Under the pieces are notes generated by a model. That model had not been told where the DNA came from and did no database searches. It saw only the letters and a list, made by a program, of their open reading frames with translations. Positions 25,132-34,688 of a DNA stretch of 64,000 nucleotides are shown here, in pieces. The DNA lies in assembly GCA_937898625.1 (NCBI GenBank), contig CALEJF010000042.1, positions 1 through 64,000 on the forward strand. The letters run 5' to 3'. Each line of letters opens with the position of its first letter. Position 1 is the first letter of the stretch. The DNA comes from an uncultured Clostridia bacterium (lineage in GTDB: Bacteria > Bacillota > Clostridia > Oscillospirales > Acutalibacteraceae). The position numbers and the translations under genes are program-made.

Positions 25132-28100
25132 TTATTCTATAATAAGTTTACCGTCCGCATCAAAGTTGTAATAACCTGCTTGGATTGGTGTACCATCTGC
25201 ATAGGTTAAGTCGTTTGTTCTTTCTGCTTTGATATACACTCTCTTATCCTTAACGATTTCGTGGCGGTCACCAATATAATATAAATCACCATCGACTTCA
25301 ACAAGCTGATATGCCATTAACTGAACATTGTTCTTATAAACCTTATTTCCAACAATGCCATCAAGAATAATCATTTTACCATTTTCGTCAAATTCATAAT
25401 ATCCTGCTGTGAGTGGTGTGCCATCTGGATATGTAAATCCTTCTACTCTTTCTGCTTTGATGTAAACCTTCTTATCCTTAACAATTTCATGACGGTCAGC
25501 GATGTAGTAAAAATCACCATCAAACTCAACAAGTTGATATGCTTTTTGCATTACGTCATTTTTGTAGAAATGGTTATCCTTAATGCCAGTGAATTTATTT
25601 GGGTCAACATAATTATAGTGGATTGTTGCGTTGAGAAGAGGGTCGTTGCCGTTATTGGCAATATCTATCTCAATCTCCTTCCACTGTTCTTCTGTACCAC
25701 AAAAATAAACATCTGTAAGATTGACACAATTATAAAATGAAAGTCTTCCAACCTTTGTCACACTATCTGGAATTGTGATATTTTTTAAACTTGTGCAGTT
25801 TCTAAACACATACCAATCTATTTCTGTTATTCCATCCGGAAGTATAACACATTCAATGCTTGAACATCCTGAAAAAGCATCATCTGCAATTGATGTTACA
25901 CTATTGGGTATTATGATTTCTTTAAGACTTGTACAATCTTCAAATGCAGCATATTCAATTGATGTAACTGTATCGGGAATAACAACACTTTCCAAATTAG
26001 TACAGCCACTGAACAGATGGCTGCTGATTGCAGTCATTTTTTTAGGAAGTGTAACGTTTTTGAGTGATGTGCAGTCCTCAAAGAGAGCACTTCCAACTGA
26101 AATTACACTATCTGGAATAGTAATACTGGTAAGACTTTCACATTTAGCAAATGCAGAATTGCCAATTGATGTAACACCCTCAGGTATTGTAATGCTTTCA
26201 AGATTATAGCAAAAATTAAATGCGTGAGTGTTAATAATTTTAACACTGTCAGGTAATACAAAGTTTGTAAGTCCTTCACATTTAGCAAAAGCAGAAATAC
26301 CTATTTCTGTCACACTATCAGGAAGCGTAATGTCCGTAAGGTTTGAACAATAAAAGAACATACTATCACTAATTGTTGTGACTCCATCAGGAATTATTAT
26401 GCTTATAAGACCTGAGCACCCTCTAAAAGCACCTATTCCAATTGATGTTACGCTATCAGGGAGCACTACAGTTGTAAGATTCTTACTATCCCAAAAAGCC
26501 TGCCTCTCAATGGTTGTAACACTACCAGGAACCTCATAATTTGTTCTTGGGTTACCATTTGGATATTGAAGAAGTGTTATCTTTTCTTTATCAAACAATA
26601 CACCATATTCATCACTTGAAAAATACTGATTATCCTTATCCACAGTTATGCCCGTAAGACAGTCACATCCTCCAAACGCACTTTCACCTATTGTAGCAAT
26701 GCTTTTAGAAATTACAATACTTTCCAATTTAGAACAACCATAAAAGGCATACTTATCAAGTGTTGTAACGCTATTCCCTGTTATTACATTTATAAGATTT
26801 GTACATTCAGCGAAGGCAAACTCTCCAATTGTTGTTACATTATCAGGAATTCTAACACTTGTAAGACTTTCACAACCATAAAATGCATACTGGGATATTG
26901 TTTCTACACTATCAGGTATTGTTATGTCTTTAAGGCTGGCACATCCAGAAAATATATGTCCGCCAATTGTTGTTAAATTATTAGAAAGTGTAACTTTAGT
27001 AAGGCTCTCACAATCATAAAATGCACTAGTGTCGATAGTTGTCACACTATCAGGAATTATTATGCTCTCAAGACTTACACACTCTCTAAAAGCCCAAAAA
27101 CTAATTTTAGTTACGCTATCGGAAATGGAAACATTTTTTAGTTTAGGTAAATCATAAAAAGCGTATTCACCTATAGTTGTTACTCCTTCCTGAATTATTA
27201 CAGATGATATTGAGTTTTTATAGTCTTCCCACGGTCGGTTATTTTGATGTGGCCATGATGAAGCCTTTACAACAAAATCAGTCATCGCACCTGTTCCCGA
27301 AATGGTAAGTGTGCCGGTTTCCGGGTCAAATTCCCAATTGACATTCTCACCACAAGTACCTGATGGGTTAGAAGTTTTGGCAAAGTGAATTGTCGCATTG
27401 AGAAGTGGTTCATTGTAACTGTCTATTGTAATTACATCCCATTCATTCTCTGAACCATTATAATAAACATCTACAAGGCTTGTGCAATAACTAAATGCTT
27501 GACGACCAATTGATGTTACACCGTCACCGATTGTTACACTTGTAAGGCCTGTGCAATAATAAATTGCATTATTACCAATTGATGTTACACTATTAGGTAT
27601 TATTACACTTGTAAGGTTATCACAACCTGCTAATGCATAACAAGCTATTACAAGAGTTCCTTCTTTTATTTTGTATTCACCAGATATACTTTCGTCTGCT
27701 TTAATTAAATGATTTCCAATATAAAGAACATCGTTTTCCCAATTATTTGTATCATTGTAATATGCAGTATTATAAAATGCATATTCACCAATTGATGTTA
27801 CACTGTCAGGGATTGTTATACTTGTTAGGCTTCTGCAATCATAAAATGCATTACTAACAATTGAAGTTACACTATTAGGAATTGTTACACTTGCAAGACT
27901 TATACAAAAACCAAATGCATAATCCCCGATTGATGTTACACCGTTACCGATTGTTACTCTTGTAAGATTCGTGCATTCACAAAATGCATTATACCCGATT
28001 GATGTTACACCTGATTCAATAACAACTGAAGTAATATTATCCTTAAATCCTTCCCAAGGACGATTATATGTTCTATCAGTAGTACTGTAGGGATAGCCAC

Positions 28101-28287
28101 GTATCTCTCCCGTGCCTGAAATAGTTAATGTGCCTGTGGATGGGTCAAATTCCCAAGTAAGATTTTCACCACAAGTACCTGATGTCGGTATATCTTCTGC
28201 ACTTGCGGGTATTACTGACATTGGAATAATTGAGATTATCATTATCAACGCCAATAAAACTGACATAAATTGCTTTGTTTTTTTCAT
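25132..28287 (-). CDS. BspA-like leucine-rich-repeat surface protein with C-terminal repeats
   Basis: This is a 1051-residue exported protein. A signal peptide (FMSVLLALIMIISIIPMSVI, cleaved near ASA) is followed by a cap domain SGTCGENLTWEFDP...TLTISGTG, repeated near residue 310. Between and after the caps are about 25 LRR_5 units (IPNSVTSIGNNAIYYCTGL type). At the C-terminus are two repeats of about 68 residues with KAYQLVEFDGDFYYIADRHE and AGYYEFDENGKMIIL, which resemble cell-wall-binding repeats and probably anchor the protein. AAGGAG precedes the ATG. A fragment of a paralogue lies at positions 1-53. Likely an adhesin. Confidence 0.92.
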   Translation of the reverse strand: MKKTKQFMSVLLALIMIISIIPMSVIPASAEDIPTSGTCGENLTWEFDPSTGTLTISGTGEIRGYPYSTTDRTYNRPWEGFKDNITSVVIESGVTSIGYNAFCECTNLTRVTIGNGVTSIGDYAFGFCISLASVTIPNSVTSIVSNAFYDCRSLTSITIPDSVTSIGEYAFYNTAYYNDTNNWENDVLYIGNHLIKADESISGEYKIKEGTLVIACYALAGCDNLTSVIIPNSVTSIGNNAIYYCTGLTSVTIGDGVTSIGRQAFSYCTSLVDVYYNGSENEWDVITIDSYNEPLLNATIHFAKTSNPSGTCGENVNWEFDPETGTLTISGTGAMTDFVVKASSWPHQNNRPWEDYKNSISSVIIQEGVTTIGEYAFYDLPKLKNVSISDSVTKISFWAFRECVSLESIIIPDSVTTIDTSAFYDCESLTKVTLSNNLTTIGGHIFSGCASLKDITIPDSVETISQYAFYGCESLTSVRIPDNVTTIGEFAFAECTNLINVITGNSVTTLDKYAFYGCSKLESIVISKSIATIGESAFGGCDCLTGITVDKDNQYFSSDEYGVLFDKEKITLLQYPNGNPRTNYEVPGSVTTIERQAFWDSKNLTTVVLPDSVTSIGIGAFRGCSGLISIIIPDGVTTISDSMFFYCSNLTDITLPDSVTEIGISAFAKCEGLTNFVLPDSVKIINTHAFNFCYNLESITIPEGVTSIGNSAFAKCESLTSITIPDSVISVGSALFEDCTSLKNVTLPKKMTAISSHLFSGCTNLESVVIPDTVTSIEYAAFEDCTSLKEIIIPNSVTSIADDAFSGCSSIECVILPDGITEIDWYVFRNCTSLKNITIPDSVTKVGRLSFYNCVNLTDVYFCGTEEQWKEIEIDIANNGNDPLLNATIHYNYVDPNKFTGIKDNHFYKNDVMQKAYQLVEFDGDFYYIADRHEIVKDKKVYIKAERVEGFTYPDGTPLTAGYYEFDENGKMIILDGIVGNKVYKNNVQLMAYQLVEVDGDLYYIGDRHEIVKDKRVYIKAERTNDLTYADGTPIQAGYYNFDADGKLIIE

Positions 28288-28362
28288 AATAATTCTCCTT
28301 TTATGTTTTTATTATAATATTCGCATAAGCTTACTAATGTACTTTACTTTTGCGAAATTTTT

Positions 28363-28929
28363 CTATGAGTGTTTTTCGTTTTTTGTCACATTCAGTTTCT
28401 TATCAACCTGTCTGTGCATCTCAATAATTAGACAATAAGTTAATGACACCATTCTGAGTCCAATAGAAGAACTGAAACCGACATTGGGGTCTGAACTGTA
28501 ATATAGTGGCAGATAACCTAAACCTATTACAACTATAAGGCAAATAACCTGGAATAGCATATTTCTTATCATTGCACCTTTGCCAACTGAAAACAATGAA
28601 ATTATAAGCCCGGCAAGTGAAAATACAATAATACAAACAATTAAAATGAGTGTGCAAAAATATACTTTATCTGACAACCATACATCTAAGGTTACGGCAC
28701 CGGTATCTGTCTTTGTTATAGAGTTAAAAATTGATTGGATAAGTGTAATAAATGAAATTACGCCAAGTTCCGCAGGAGCATCAACTGAATCAATTTTCAC
28801 ATAATCATACATCGGAAAACATATCCATACAATCGGCAATAAGATAAGTATAAATCTTATTATCTGCAATTTACCGCCAAATGCTGAGGCTTTCATATTG
28901 TTAATTATGTTTTCCTTACTCCTTTTCAT
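28363..28929 (-). CDS. polytopic membrane protein, unknown function
   Basis: The 188 residues have about four membrane spans (LQIIRFILILLPIVWICF, TLILIVCIIVFSLAGLIISL, NMLFQVICLIVVIGLGYL and a C-terminal one). No transporter or enzyme motif is recognised. AAAGGGG lies before the ATG. It is in the minus-strand run of envelope genes, 75 bp upstream of the LRR gene and 39 bp downstream of another small membrane protein. Confidence 0.6.
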   Translation of the reverse strand: MKRSKENIINNMKASAFGGKLQIIRFILILLPIVWICFPMYDYVKIDSVDAPAELGVISFITLIQSIFNSITKTDTGAVTLDVWLSDKVYFCTLILIVCIIVFSLAGLIISLFSVGKGAMIRNMLFQVICLIVVIGLGYLPLYYSSDPNVGFSSSIGLRMVSLTYCLIIEMHRQVDKKLNVTKNEKHS

Positions 28930-28968
28930 AATGAACCCCTTTCCATTTGATAATCACATACGATTATC

Positions 28969-29355
28969 TTATTTGCTTTTGTGTTCACGGATTTTTTCCG
29001 CTATTGAAGTTATAACTGTTCTTATACCGTGACCTATTCCTATGCCTACTGCTGTGTTGAACATATATGCGAGTATATATACCACGACAATTCCATCAAT
29101 TCCGACGCAATACATCGCCATAAACAGAATTGAGAAAACCAGTGTAACGGCAACAAACCCATACCTGATATTGCTGTTAGTCAAAAGACCTACCACCAAT
29201 CCTATTAACGGTGTAATCATCACTGGAAACAAAACATAGAATCCGTCAAGATATCCAAGAAACTCCTTCTCAAGATACGGTTGCTGCAAAAAAAGATACA
29301 TCTCTGCTATAATTCCAATTATAAAAACTACAACAATCTTAATTGTATTCTTCAT
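28969..29355 (-). CDS. small polytopic membrane protein, unknown function
   Basis: The 128 residues have four predicted spans (IVVVFIIGIIAEMYLFL, GFYVLFPVMITPLIGLVVGLL, a central one, IVVVYILAYMFNTAVGIGIG). The ATG at 29355 has AAGGAG 8 nt upstream; the longer frame starts inside the DUF975 gene. It follows that gene almost directly, suggesting co-transcription. Confidence 0.6.
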   Translation of the reverse strand: MKNTIKIVVVFIIGIIAEMYLFLQQPYLEKEFLGYLDGFYVLFPVMITPLIGLVVGLLTNSNIRYGFVAVTLVFSILFMAMYCVGIDGIVVVYILAYMFNTAVGIGIGHGIRTVITSIAEKIREHKSK

Positions 29356-29356
29356 A

Positions 29357-30088
29357 TCAACACTCCTTATCATCAACAAATTGAGAAATTTCTTCAACCA
29401 TAGGATAAATTCCAAATTCTTCAGGACTTGCAACACCTGTTGCGATTACGTTCTGTTTGAATTTCTCGTAACATATTGCAGCAGTATATTGCATATAAGG
29501 TAACACATAAAGACTTGCAATATCTAAGGTTATGATTTCCAATATAATCCAAGGCAAAAAGGAAAGGTCCAAAATGAAAAGGTCACTCTTGGAACCATCT
29601 GTCATTCTTTTGCTCAAATCTCTTGCTTGCTTATGGTCTAAATTGGGATTATCGTGAATTATCTGATTAACAAAATAGTATTCATATCTTTTAATAATGC
29701 CGGGAATAATAAATACAAATGTCCACAACATTATAATCAACTCTTTTATAACACCAACCGCAAAGTATTTCCCGAAATTGTCAGCACCCTCACGATAAAT
29801 GCTTTTCCAATCAGGGTTAAGCCCGCGAAGATGATTGAGGAAATATCCCGTCATACCGATTGTAAACGGAATAAGCAACCATGTAATAGCACTTGAGCCT
29901 AAAGAACAGCCGTAATCGACAAATATGCTTTCCTCTAAAAAACTCTCTATAATGCCCGCACCACCGAGGATGACATTTGTTAAAAGAGTTAAAGGAAGAC
30001 ACGCTAAACCCATATATAGCCATCGCCGGTCAGTTTTGATATATTCTCGTGCTTCTTTTTTTACTATGTCTATGTTAAATTGTTCCAT
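29357..30088 (-). CDS. DUF975 family membrane protein
   Basis: This 243-residue integral membrane protein belongs to DUF975, common in Clostridia and lactic acid bacteria; its role is not known. It shows the family pattern IIPGIIKRYEYYFVNQIIHDNPN, then ARDLSKRMTDGSKSDLF and LPYMQYTAAICYEKF. I chose the ATG at 30088 (GGGGG upstream) over a TTG two codons earlier. It is first in a tight pair with the small membrane protein downstream. Confidence 0.82.
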   Translation of the reverse strand: MEQFNIDIVKKEAREYIKTDRRWLYMGLACLPLTLLTNVILGGAGIIESFLEESIFVDYGCSLGSSAITWLLIPFTIGMTGYFLNHLRGLNPDWKSIYREGADNFGKYFAVGVIKELIIMLWTFVFIIPGIIKRYEYYFVNQIIHDNPNLDHKQARDLSKRMTDGSKSDLFILDLSFLPWIILEIITLDIASLYVLPYMQYTAAICYEKFKQNVIATGVASPEEFGIYPMVEEISQFVDDKEC

Positions 30089-30149
30089 ATTCAATCCCCC
30101 TATGGTTTTATTCTATTTCTCGCTGAATTGGGACAAAACAACATAATTC

Positions 30150-31505
30150 TTAATATCTATAAATTGTTGTTTTATTGAAAAGCACGCGGAATATTCCTAT
30201 GAGTTTCTGGAATAATCCTGCATTTGAATTCATAATAATACTGTCATTTGCAAGAAGATTTCCGTCTTCATCATATAATCTTGCTTCAACCACTGTTTTG
30301 CCTTTGTTTTCTGATACAAGCTCAAATGCATATCCGTCATCAAGAGTATGTGTTGAAAACGAATCATCATATATAACCCACTCTACATAAGAACCTACCG
30401 GAGCAGTTCCTTCAATTTCCGCATGAAGAACAATTCCGTCTTTGTAGCGAATTTCAGTTCTTGATGGAGTCATAATGCTGAATCTCTCTTCAATTCCTTT
30501 TACATCAAAATTCTGATTAAGATTCATTTTCATAGCAGGACGAACACCAAAACAGGTCCAGCAAGGTGCGAAAAGTTCAGGAGTATACTGTCCATCTCCG
30601 GCGATAAAGCCTGCACATCCGTATTCCTCGGGTGCACGTAACCACCAGAAAAAGTATACATTAGACATATTTTCCGTAGAAAGCCCTTGACATTTTGCAT
30701 AGTCTGTTCCTTTTGCACGACGGGACTCATCTTCTGATTTTTGAGAAATAAAACCATACTGTTCATTCATTGCGTCATCATAAGACAAAAGAAAGATTTT
30801 GTCATAAGTTGTTTCGCCGTCATAAGTACTATCAAATGGTGAAGTGTTATCCTGTTCTGAATTAAAAATCTCAGTTTTTTCTTCACTTGTAAATGCTGTG
30901 TTATAGAAATCATTATTAAGCCATTCTCTTATAGAACTTGCCTCGTAGTCACTTGCAAGTTTTTCACACGATGAATCCTGATAATAGTTGTCATATTCTG
31001 CAAATACAGTGTTGTGATATGGCTGAGAGTCTATTATTGTTTCACTTAAAACCAAGCCTTCATCAGGGTCAAGAATGCACCACTGAATCGGTTCATACTC
31101 AAACCAGTATACAGTATCTTCATAATAACCATTATCCTCTTGAAATGTATCTGAACTTGTGTAAACTGTAGCCATAGGCCTATACTGTGTGAATGTGACC
31201 GCACGATATTTGTTGCCGTCATATGTAACATCAGCATACTTCATAAAATCTCCGGGAGTTTGTTCATCAAGTGTCCCTGAATAATAATCGTATGAGCTCC
31301 ATTCAAGCTCTTGTGCATTTAATTCTTCAATAAGAGCTTCATCTGTTACTTCGCTTTGCGGATAAGAACCAAATTCAATAATATCGCCAACTGAATATGG
31401 TAATGCCTCTTCAGCGTTGGCAACTATGCCAAGCAAAGGCAAGCCTGTTATTATCACAGCAAGTGATAACATAAGTGATAAGAGTTTAGTAATTGTTTTT
31501 TTCAT
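30150..31505 (-). CDS. exported DUF6273-like protein
   Basis: This is a 451-residue exported protein with a signal peptide (LLSLMLSLAVIITGLPLLGI, cleaved near ANA). The body shows the DUF6273 pattern: IIEFGSYPQSEV, YRAVTFTQYRP, YEPIQWCILDPDEGLVLSE, WLNNDFYNTAF, FLLSYDDAMNEQYGF, WWLRAPE and FGVRPAMKMN. An Ig-like segment and the hydrophobic tail GLFQKLIGIFRVLFNKT follow. That tail resembles the end of the LRR protein at 16818. Function unknown; domains of this type are found on Clostridia surfaces. AGGGAG precedes the ATG. Confidence 0.78.
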   Translation of the reverse strand: MKKTITKLLSLMLSLAVIITGLPLLGIVANAEEALPYSVGDIIEFGSYPQSEVTDEALIEELNAQELEWSSYDYYSGTLDEQTPGDFMKYADVTYDGNKYRAVTFTQYRPMATVYTSSDTFQEDNGYYEDTVYWFEYEPIQWCILDPDEGLVLSETIIDSQPYHNTVFAEYDNYYQDSSCEKLASDYEASSIREWLNNDFYNTAFTSEEKTEIFNSEQDNTSPFDSTYDGETTYDKIFLLSYDDAMNEQYGFISQKSEDESRRAKGTDYAKCQGLSTENMSNVYFFWWLRAPEEYGCAGFIAGDGQYTPELFAPCWTCFGVRPAMKMNLNQNFDVKGIEERFSIMTPSRTEIRYKDGIVLHAEIEGTAPVGSYVEWVIYDDSFSTHTLDDGYAFELVSENKGKTVVEARLYDEDGNLLANDSIIMNSNAGLFQKLIGIFRVLFNKTTIYRY

Positions 31506-31548
31506 AATAATTCTCCCTTTATATTAATTTCTTATAGAAATTTGTTTG

Positions 31549-32553
31549 TTATAATCCTAATTCAGTTTTTCGTTTTTCAACCGTTTCTTGTCTGAAAACA
31601 GCCGGAGTTTGTCCTGTTGCCTCTTTAAAAACTCTGCTAAAATGCTGGACTGTTTTAAACCCGGAAAGTGCTGCAACTTCTTTTATGGGAACCCCGGTGA
31701 AAGTAAGCTCCTTTTTTGCCACTTTTATTCTGTGTTGCATTAAGTATTCCATAATTGTTACACCTAAAAACTGCTTTGACAACTCTGTTAATGTAGCATG
31801 ATTAATACCGGCAGCATTACTGATTTGTGTTAGTGTTAAATCTTTCATATAGTTTGCTTCAATAAAAACAACTGCATCGTTTAATCTGGCATCACAAATC
31901 TCTTTCTTGGTTTCCTCGGTTATTACTTTTTTCTCATATCCATACATTTCATACATACGCTCAAGTGCAAGTATAACAATCATAAAATGAGAGCGTCCTC
32001 TGCACGACCAATACCAGTCACGCTGTTCTAATAACTCCTTTTGCATTTGAACACACGCATCTTCTATAGTATTTATATAACTTTCACAAACTGGTACATT
32101 GAAACATTTGTCGAGAAATGGTTTTAACATAAACAAATCATGTGCACTCGCAATATCTTTATATTTTGGAGAGCGTAAAAGTTTAAAAGTCATATTAACA
32201 TTAAGATAATTAGGATGAAAATATATACAATAATAATCTGCTTTGTCGCTTGAAACACAAATTGGATTTTCTGTTTCATCAAAACAGATAAATGACGGAG
32301 CAGAAAAGACTGTGTCCACACCATTCAAACAGAATGTAAGAGAACCGCTTTTCAGGAAAATCAGCAAAAAACACTGTCCTTTAATTTCTATATTTTCCAA
32401 CTCTTCATTTTTTTTGCATTCAACATTGGCAACTTTATTTGCGTTATACTTTCTACCTATGGTAATATGCTTCATGCTCGACATCTCGTTTGTACTGTTT
32501 TCTTCATTGGTAGTTTTGTTTGCATTTTGTTTTTTTCCAATTTTAAATAGCAT
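31549..32553 (-). CDS. AraC-family transcriptional regulator
   Basis: The 334 residues end in a double helix-turn-helix domain (DLTLTQISNAAGINHATLTE; VPIKEVAALSGFKTVQHFSR). The N-terminal half is a cupin-like sensor (GQCFLLIFLKSGSLTFCL). The first 50 residues contain two similar stretches (IGKKQNANKTTNEENS and IGRKYNANKVANVECK), an internal duplication. The ATG at 32553 follows AGGAGG by 11 nt. It lies upstream of the envelope genes on the same strand; targets are unknown. Confidence 0.9.
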   Translation of the reverse strand: MLFKIGKKQNANKTTNEENSTNEMSSMKHITIGRKYNANKVANVECKKNEELENIEIKGQCFLLIFLKSGSLTFCLNGVDTVFSAPSFICFDETENPICVSSDKADYYCIYFHPNYLNVNMTFKLLRSPKYKDIASAHDLFMLKPFLDKCFNVPVCESYINTIEDACVQMQKELLEQRDWYWSCRGRSHFMIVILALERMYEMYGYEKKVITEETKKEICDARLNDAVVFIEANYMKDLTLTQISNAAGINHATLTELSKQFLGVTIMEYLMQHRIKVAKKELTFTGVPIKEVAALSGFKTVQHFSRVFKEATGQTPAVFRQETVEKRKTELGL

Positions 32554-32747
32554 TACACTCAGCACCTCCTGTCAAAACCATTCTATCATTACAGCCCCGT
32601 AAAAGCAACATTCCCCTTTTATACCAAATTAATTATCTTTTATCTGAAAATAAATTTATGGCTTTAAACCACGCTTTTCTGCCATTTTCGATAAGTTTTT
32701 CACCAAACTAACGGAAATTTGTGTCCGTTTTAAATTTCGGTTACTAA

Positions 32748-33593
32748 TCATTTATTTTGTGCAAACATCCAATTCTTCCAATCCTCATTCTTAAAAAATC
32801 TTGATGCTATGGTATGACCACCTTTATCATATATTTTAAAGTTCACATTTGCATTGTTTGTTTTCAGGTTTTTTAACAAAAGCTCATTACTTTTAACAAT
32901 ACCATTGTCATCATCCTTTGCCCAAGATATATAAAACGGTGTTTTTGCAATAGTTTCATAATCCTCGTCAGTAAGGCAACGGACAAACGGATTTATTCTA
33001 ATTTTCTCTGCAGGAACAACTACCTCATTAAAGGTATATGCCATTGAAATCACTGCTGCAGCGTATTTATCAGGATTTCTTAACACCTCATAAACACTGG
33101 CATAGCCACCGTGAGAAGTACCTGCAAGATAAATTCTGTCAAAATCTACATTTTTATATGTATTTTGAATATATTCAATAATGCCATTCAATGCACGGCT
33201 ATGTGCCGTAGTGTTATATTCACAAGAAACATCCAGATGAATTGCAACTTGATGACATTTTTCACTATTAAGATTTTTCTTTAACCAGGAAAACTCACGC
33301 ATCTGCATATTATTCTTTCCTGCACGATTCAAACCGTTACCGTGATGATAAATAACAATAGGATACTTTCCCTTTTCTCTAATAGGCTTATATCGGAAAA
33401 AGTATCCTTCTCCCGATGTTTTATCGCAATAATAATACTTTTTGTATGCCGGACACAGTAATGTGAATCCTTGTTTTATCACACTTGTTTGTTTCGCTTC
33501 TGCTGTTAATTTCTTTTTGTAGTCACGTATTTTCGGCGCTTTTTTTACTGCACTAACCATAAGACGATTGTAAAACTTATTGAACCACTTCAT
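32748..33593 (-). CDS. alpha/beta hydrolase (esterase-type)
   Basis: The 281 residues have a Ser nucleophile elbow GTSHGGYAS, an acid in SWAKDDDNG and a His in GGHTIASRF. The oxyanion-side motif is VIYHHGNGLN. The arrangement resembles feruloyl-esterase/PHB-depolymerase-type hydrolases. There is no signal peptide, so it is cytoplasmic. I chose the ATG at 33593, preceded by GGTGGG. Single gene; substrate unknown. Confidence 0.8.
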   Translation of the reverse strand: MKWFNKFYNRLMVSAVKKAPKIRDYKKKLTAEAKQTSVIKQGFTLLCPAYKKYYYCDKTSGEGYFFRYKPIREKGKYPIVIYHHGNGLNRAGKNNMQMREFSWLKKNLNSEKCHQVAIHLDVSCEYNTTAHSRALNGIIEYIQNTYKNVDFDRIYLAGTSHGGYASVYEVLRNPDKYAAAVISMAYTFNEVVVPAEKIRINPFVRCLTDEDYETIAKTPFYISWAKDDDNGIVKSNELLLKNLKTNNANVNFKIYDKGGHTIASRFFKNEDWKNWMFAQNK

Positions 33594-33737
33594 TATCAAT
33601 CCCACCATAAATCTTATATAACAACCAAATAAAAAGTATGGCCTTCCTTTTAAATTGGATTCTTCAGAAAACCATGCTTTTTTTAATCCTCTATATCTTA
33701 TTAAACCTCTTTACTTTACAAAATATACCATCTTTTA

Positions 33738-34613
33738 TTACAAATACCATTTGCTATATATTCCGTCATCATCAAGTGTATATAAATATAACTCATCCTC
33801 GCCTATTCTCACTAACTCTTTTTCTGTATATTCATTGCCATCCGTATCTGTATAAACGGTATCTACAATTATGTAATCCACATCTCCCGATAATGGATAC
33901 TCTTTTGGAGTTTCTCCCAGTTTAAAAGTATCTGTTTTGATTATTCTGTTATCCTTTGTGAATTGTGTAAAACTTGTTTCTTTTACAAGGTCCTTGTGTT
34001 TTACCTCAATATTTATTTCTGTTGTTAGTTTTTCTGTTTCAAAATCATCAAAAACCCATACACTGTTAGAAAAAGGCTCTGTTACAGAAACTCCATTTCC
34101 CTGAATGCTAGTTCCTTCGCCACTTAAAACCGTATAAACTTTGCCTTCACTATCCTGATAAATAGGATTAATACAATAACTAACTTCTTTCCCATACACA
34201 TAAACCGTTGCATTCATTACACGATTTGCAAAGTCTCCCGAAATCTCCAGATTGCAAAAAGCATTGTCAAAGCAACTGAATTTAGAGTGTGTATCAATAT
34301 CTAGTTCAAGAAAACCATTATAAAAGCCATAACCAATAAGACCCTCAAACACATATGCAGAGTTCTCTTCTGTTTCTTCGCCAACCCCTTTTTGAGTCAT
34401 AGTTGCATAATACTTATTATCTTCAGTTTTTAATCCGGCATAATAATCACTTTCAAAAACTGAATCTGTTGTCAAAAACACACCAATCAATATATCTTTA
34501 TTCATTTTCAATTTGTTGTCATTATTGCCAAACAGGCAAACCGCTGTAACCCCTAATGCTAAAATTAACATAACAACTACAATAATTATTATAATCTTTT
34601 TATTCTTTTTCAT
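33738..34613 (-). CDS. membrane-anchored extracytoplasmic protein of unknown function
   Basis: The 291 residues begin with a lysine-rich start and one membrane span (IIIIIVVVMLILALGVTAVC), followed by an extracytoplasmic beta-rich domain. No family motif is recognised. The ATG at 34613 has AGGTAGGG upstream. It follows the MacB-like membrane protein gene by 75 bp on the same strand and may belong to the same LytTR-controlled run. Confidence 0.55.
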   Translation of the reverse strand: MKKNKKIIIIIVVVMLILALGVTAVCLFGNNDNKLKMNKDILIGVFLTTDSVFESDYYAGLKTEDNKYYATMTQKGVGEETEENSAYVFEGLIGYGFYNGFLELDIDTHSKFSCFDNAFCNLEISGDFANRVMNATVYVYGKEVSYCINPIYQDSEGKVYTVLSGEGTSIQGNGVSVTEPFSNSVWVFDDFETEKLTTEINIEVKHKDLVKETSFTQFTKDNRIIKTDTFKLGETPKEYPLSGDVDYIIVDTVYTDTDGNEYTEKELVRIGEDELYLYTLDDDGIYSKWYL

Positions 34614-34688
34614 CAATAACACCCTACCTTTTTAATAATTGTTTAATCTTTTTTGTCTTATTCAAAATATAAAGAGATTTATTCTCCA

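Noticed and set aside
25132..28287. CRISPR-like repeats in the LRR genes
   Set aside because: The periodic repeats are degenerate coding LRR units of variable DNA sequence, not identical repeats with spacers.
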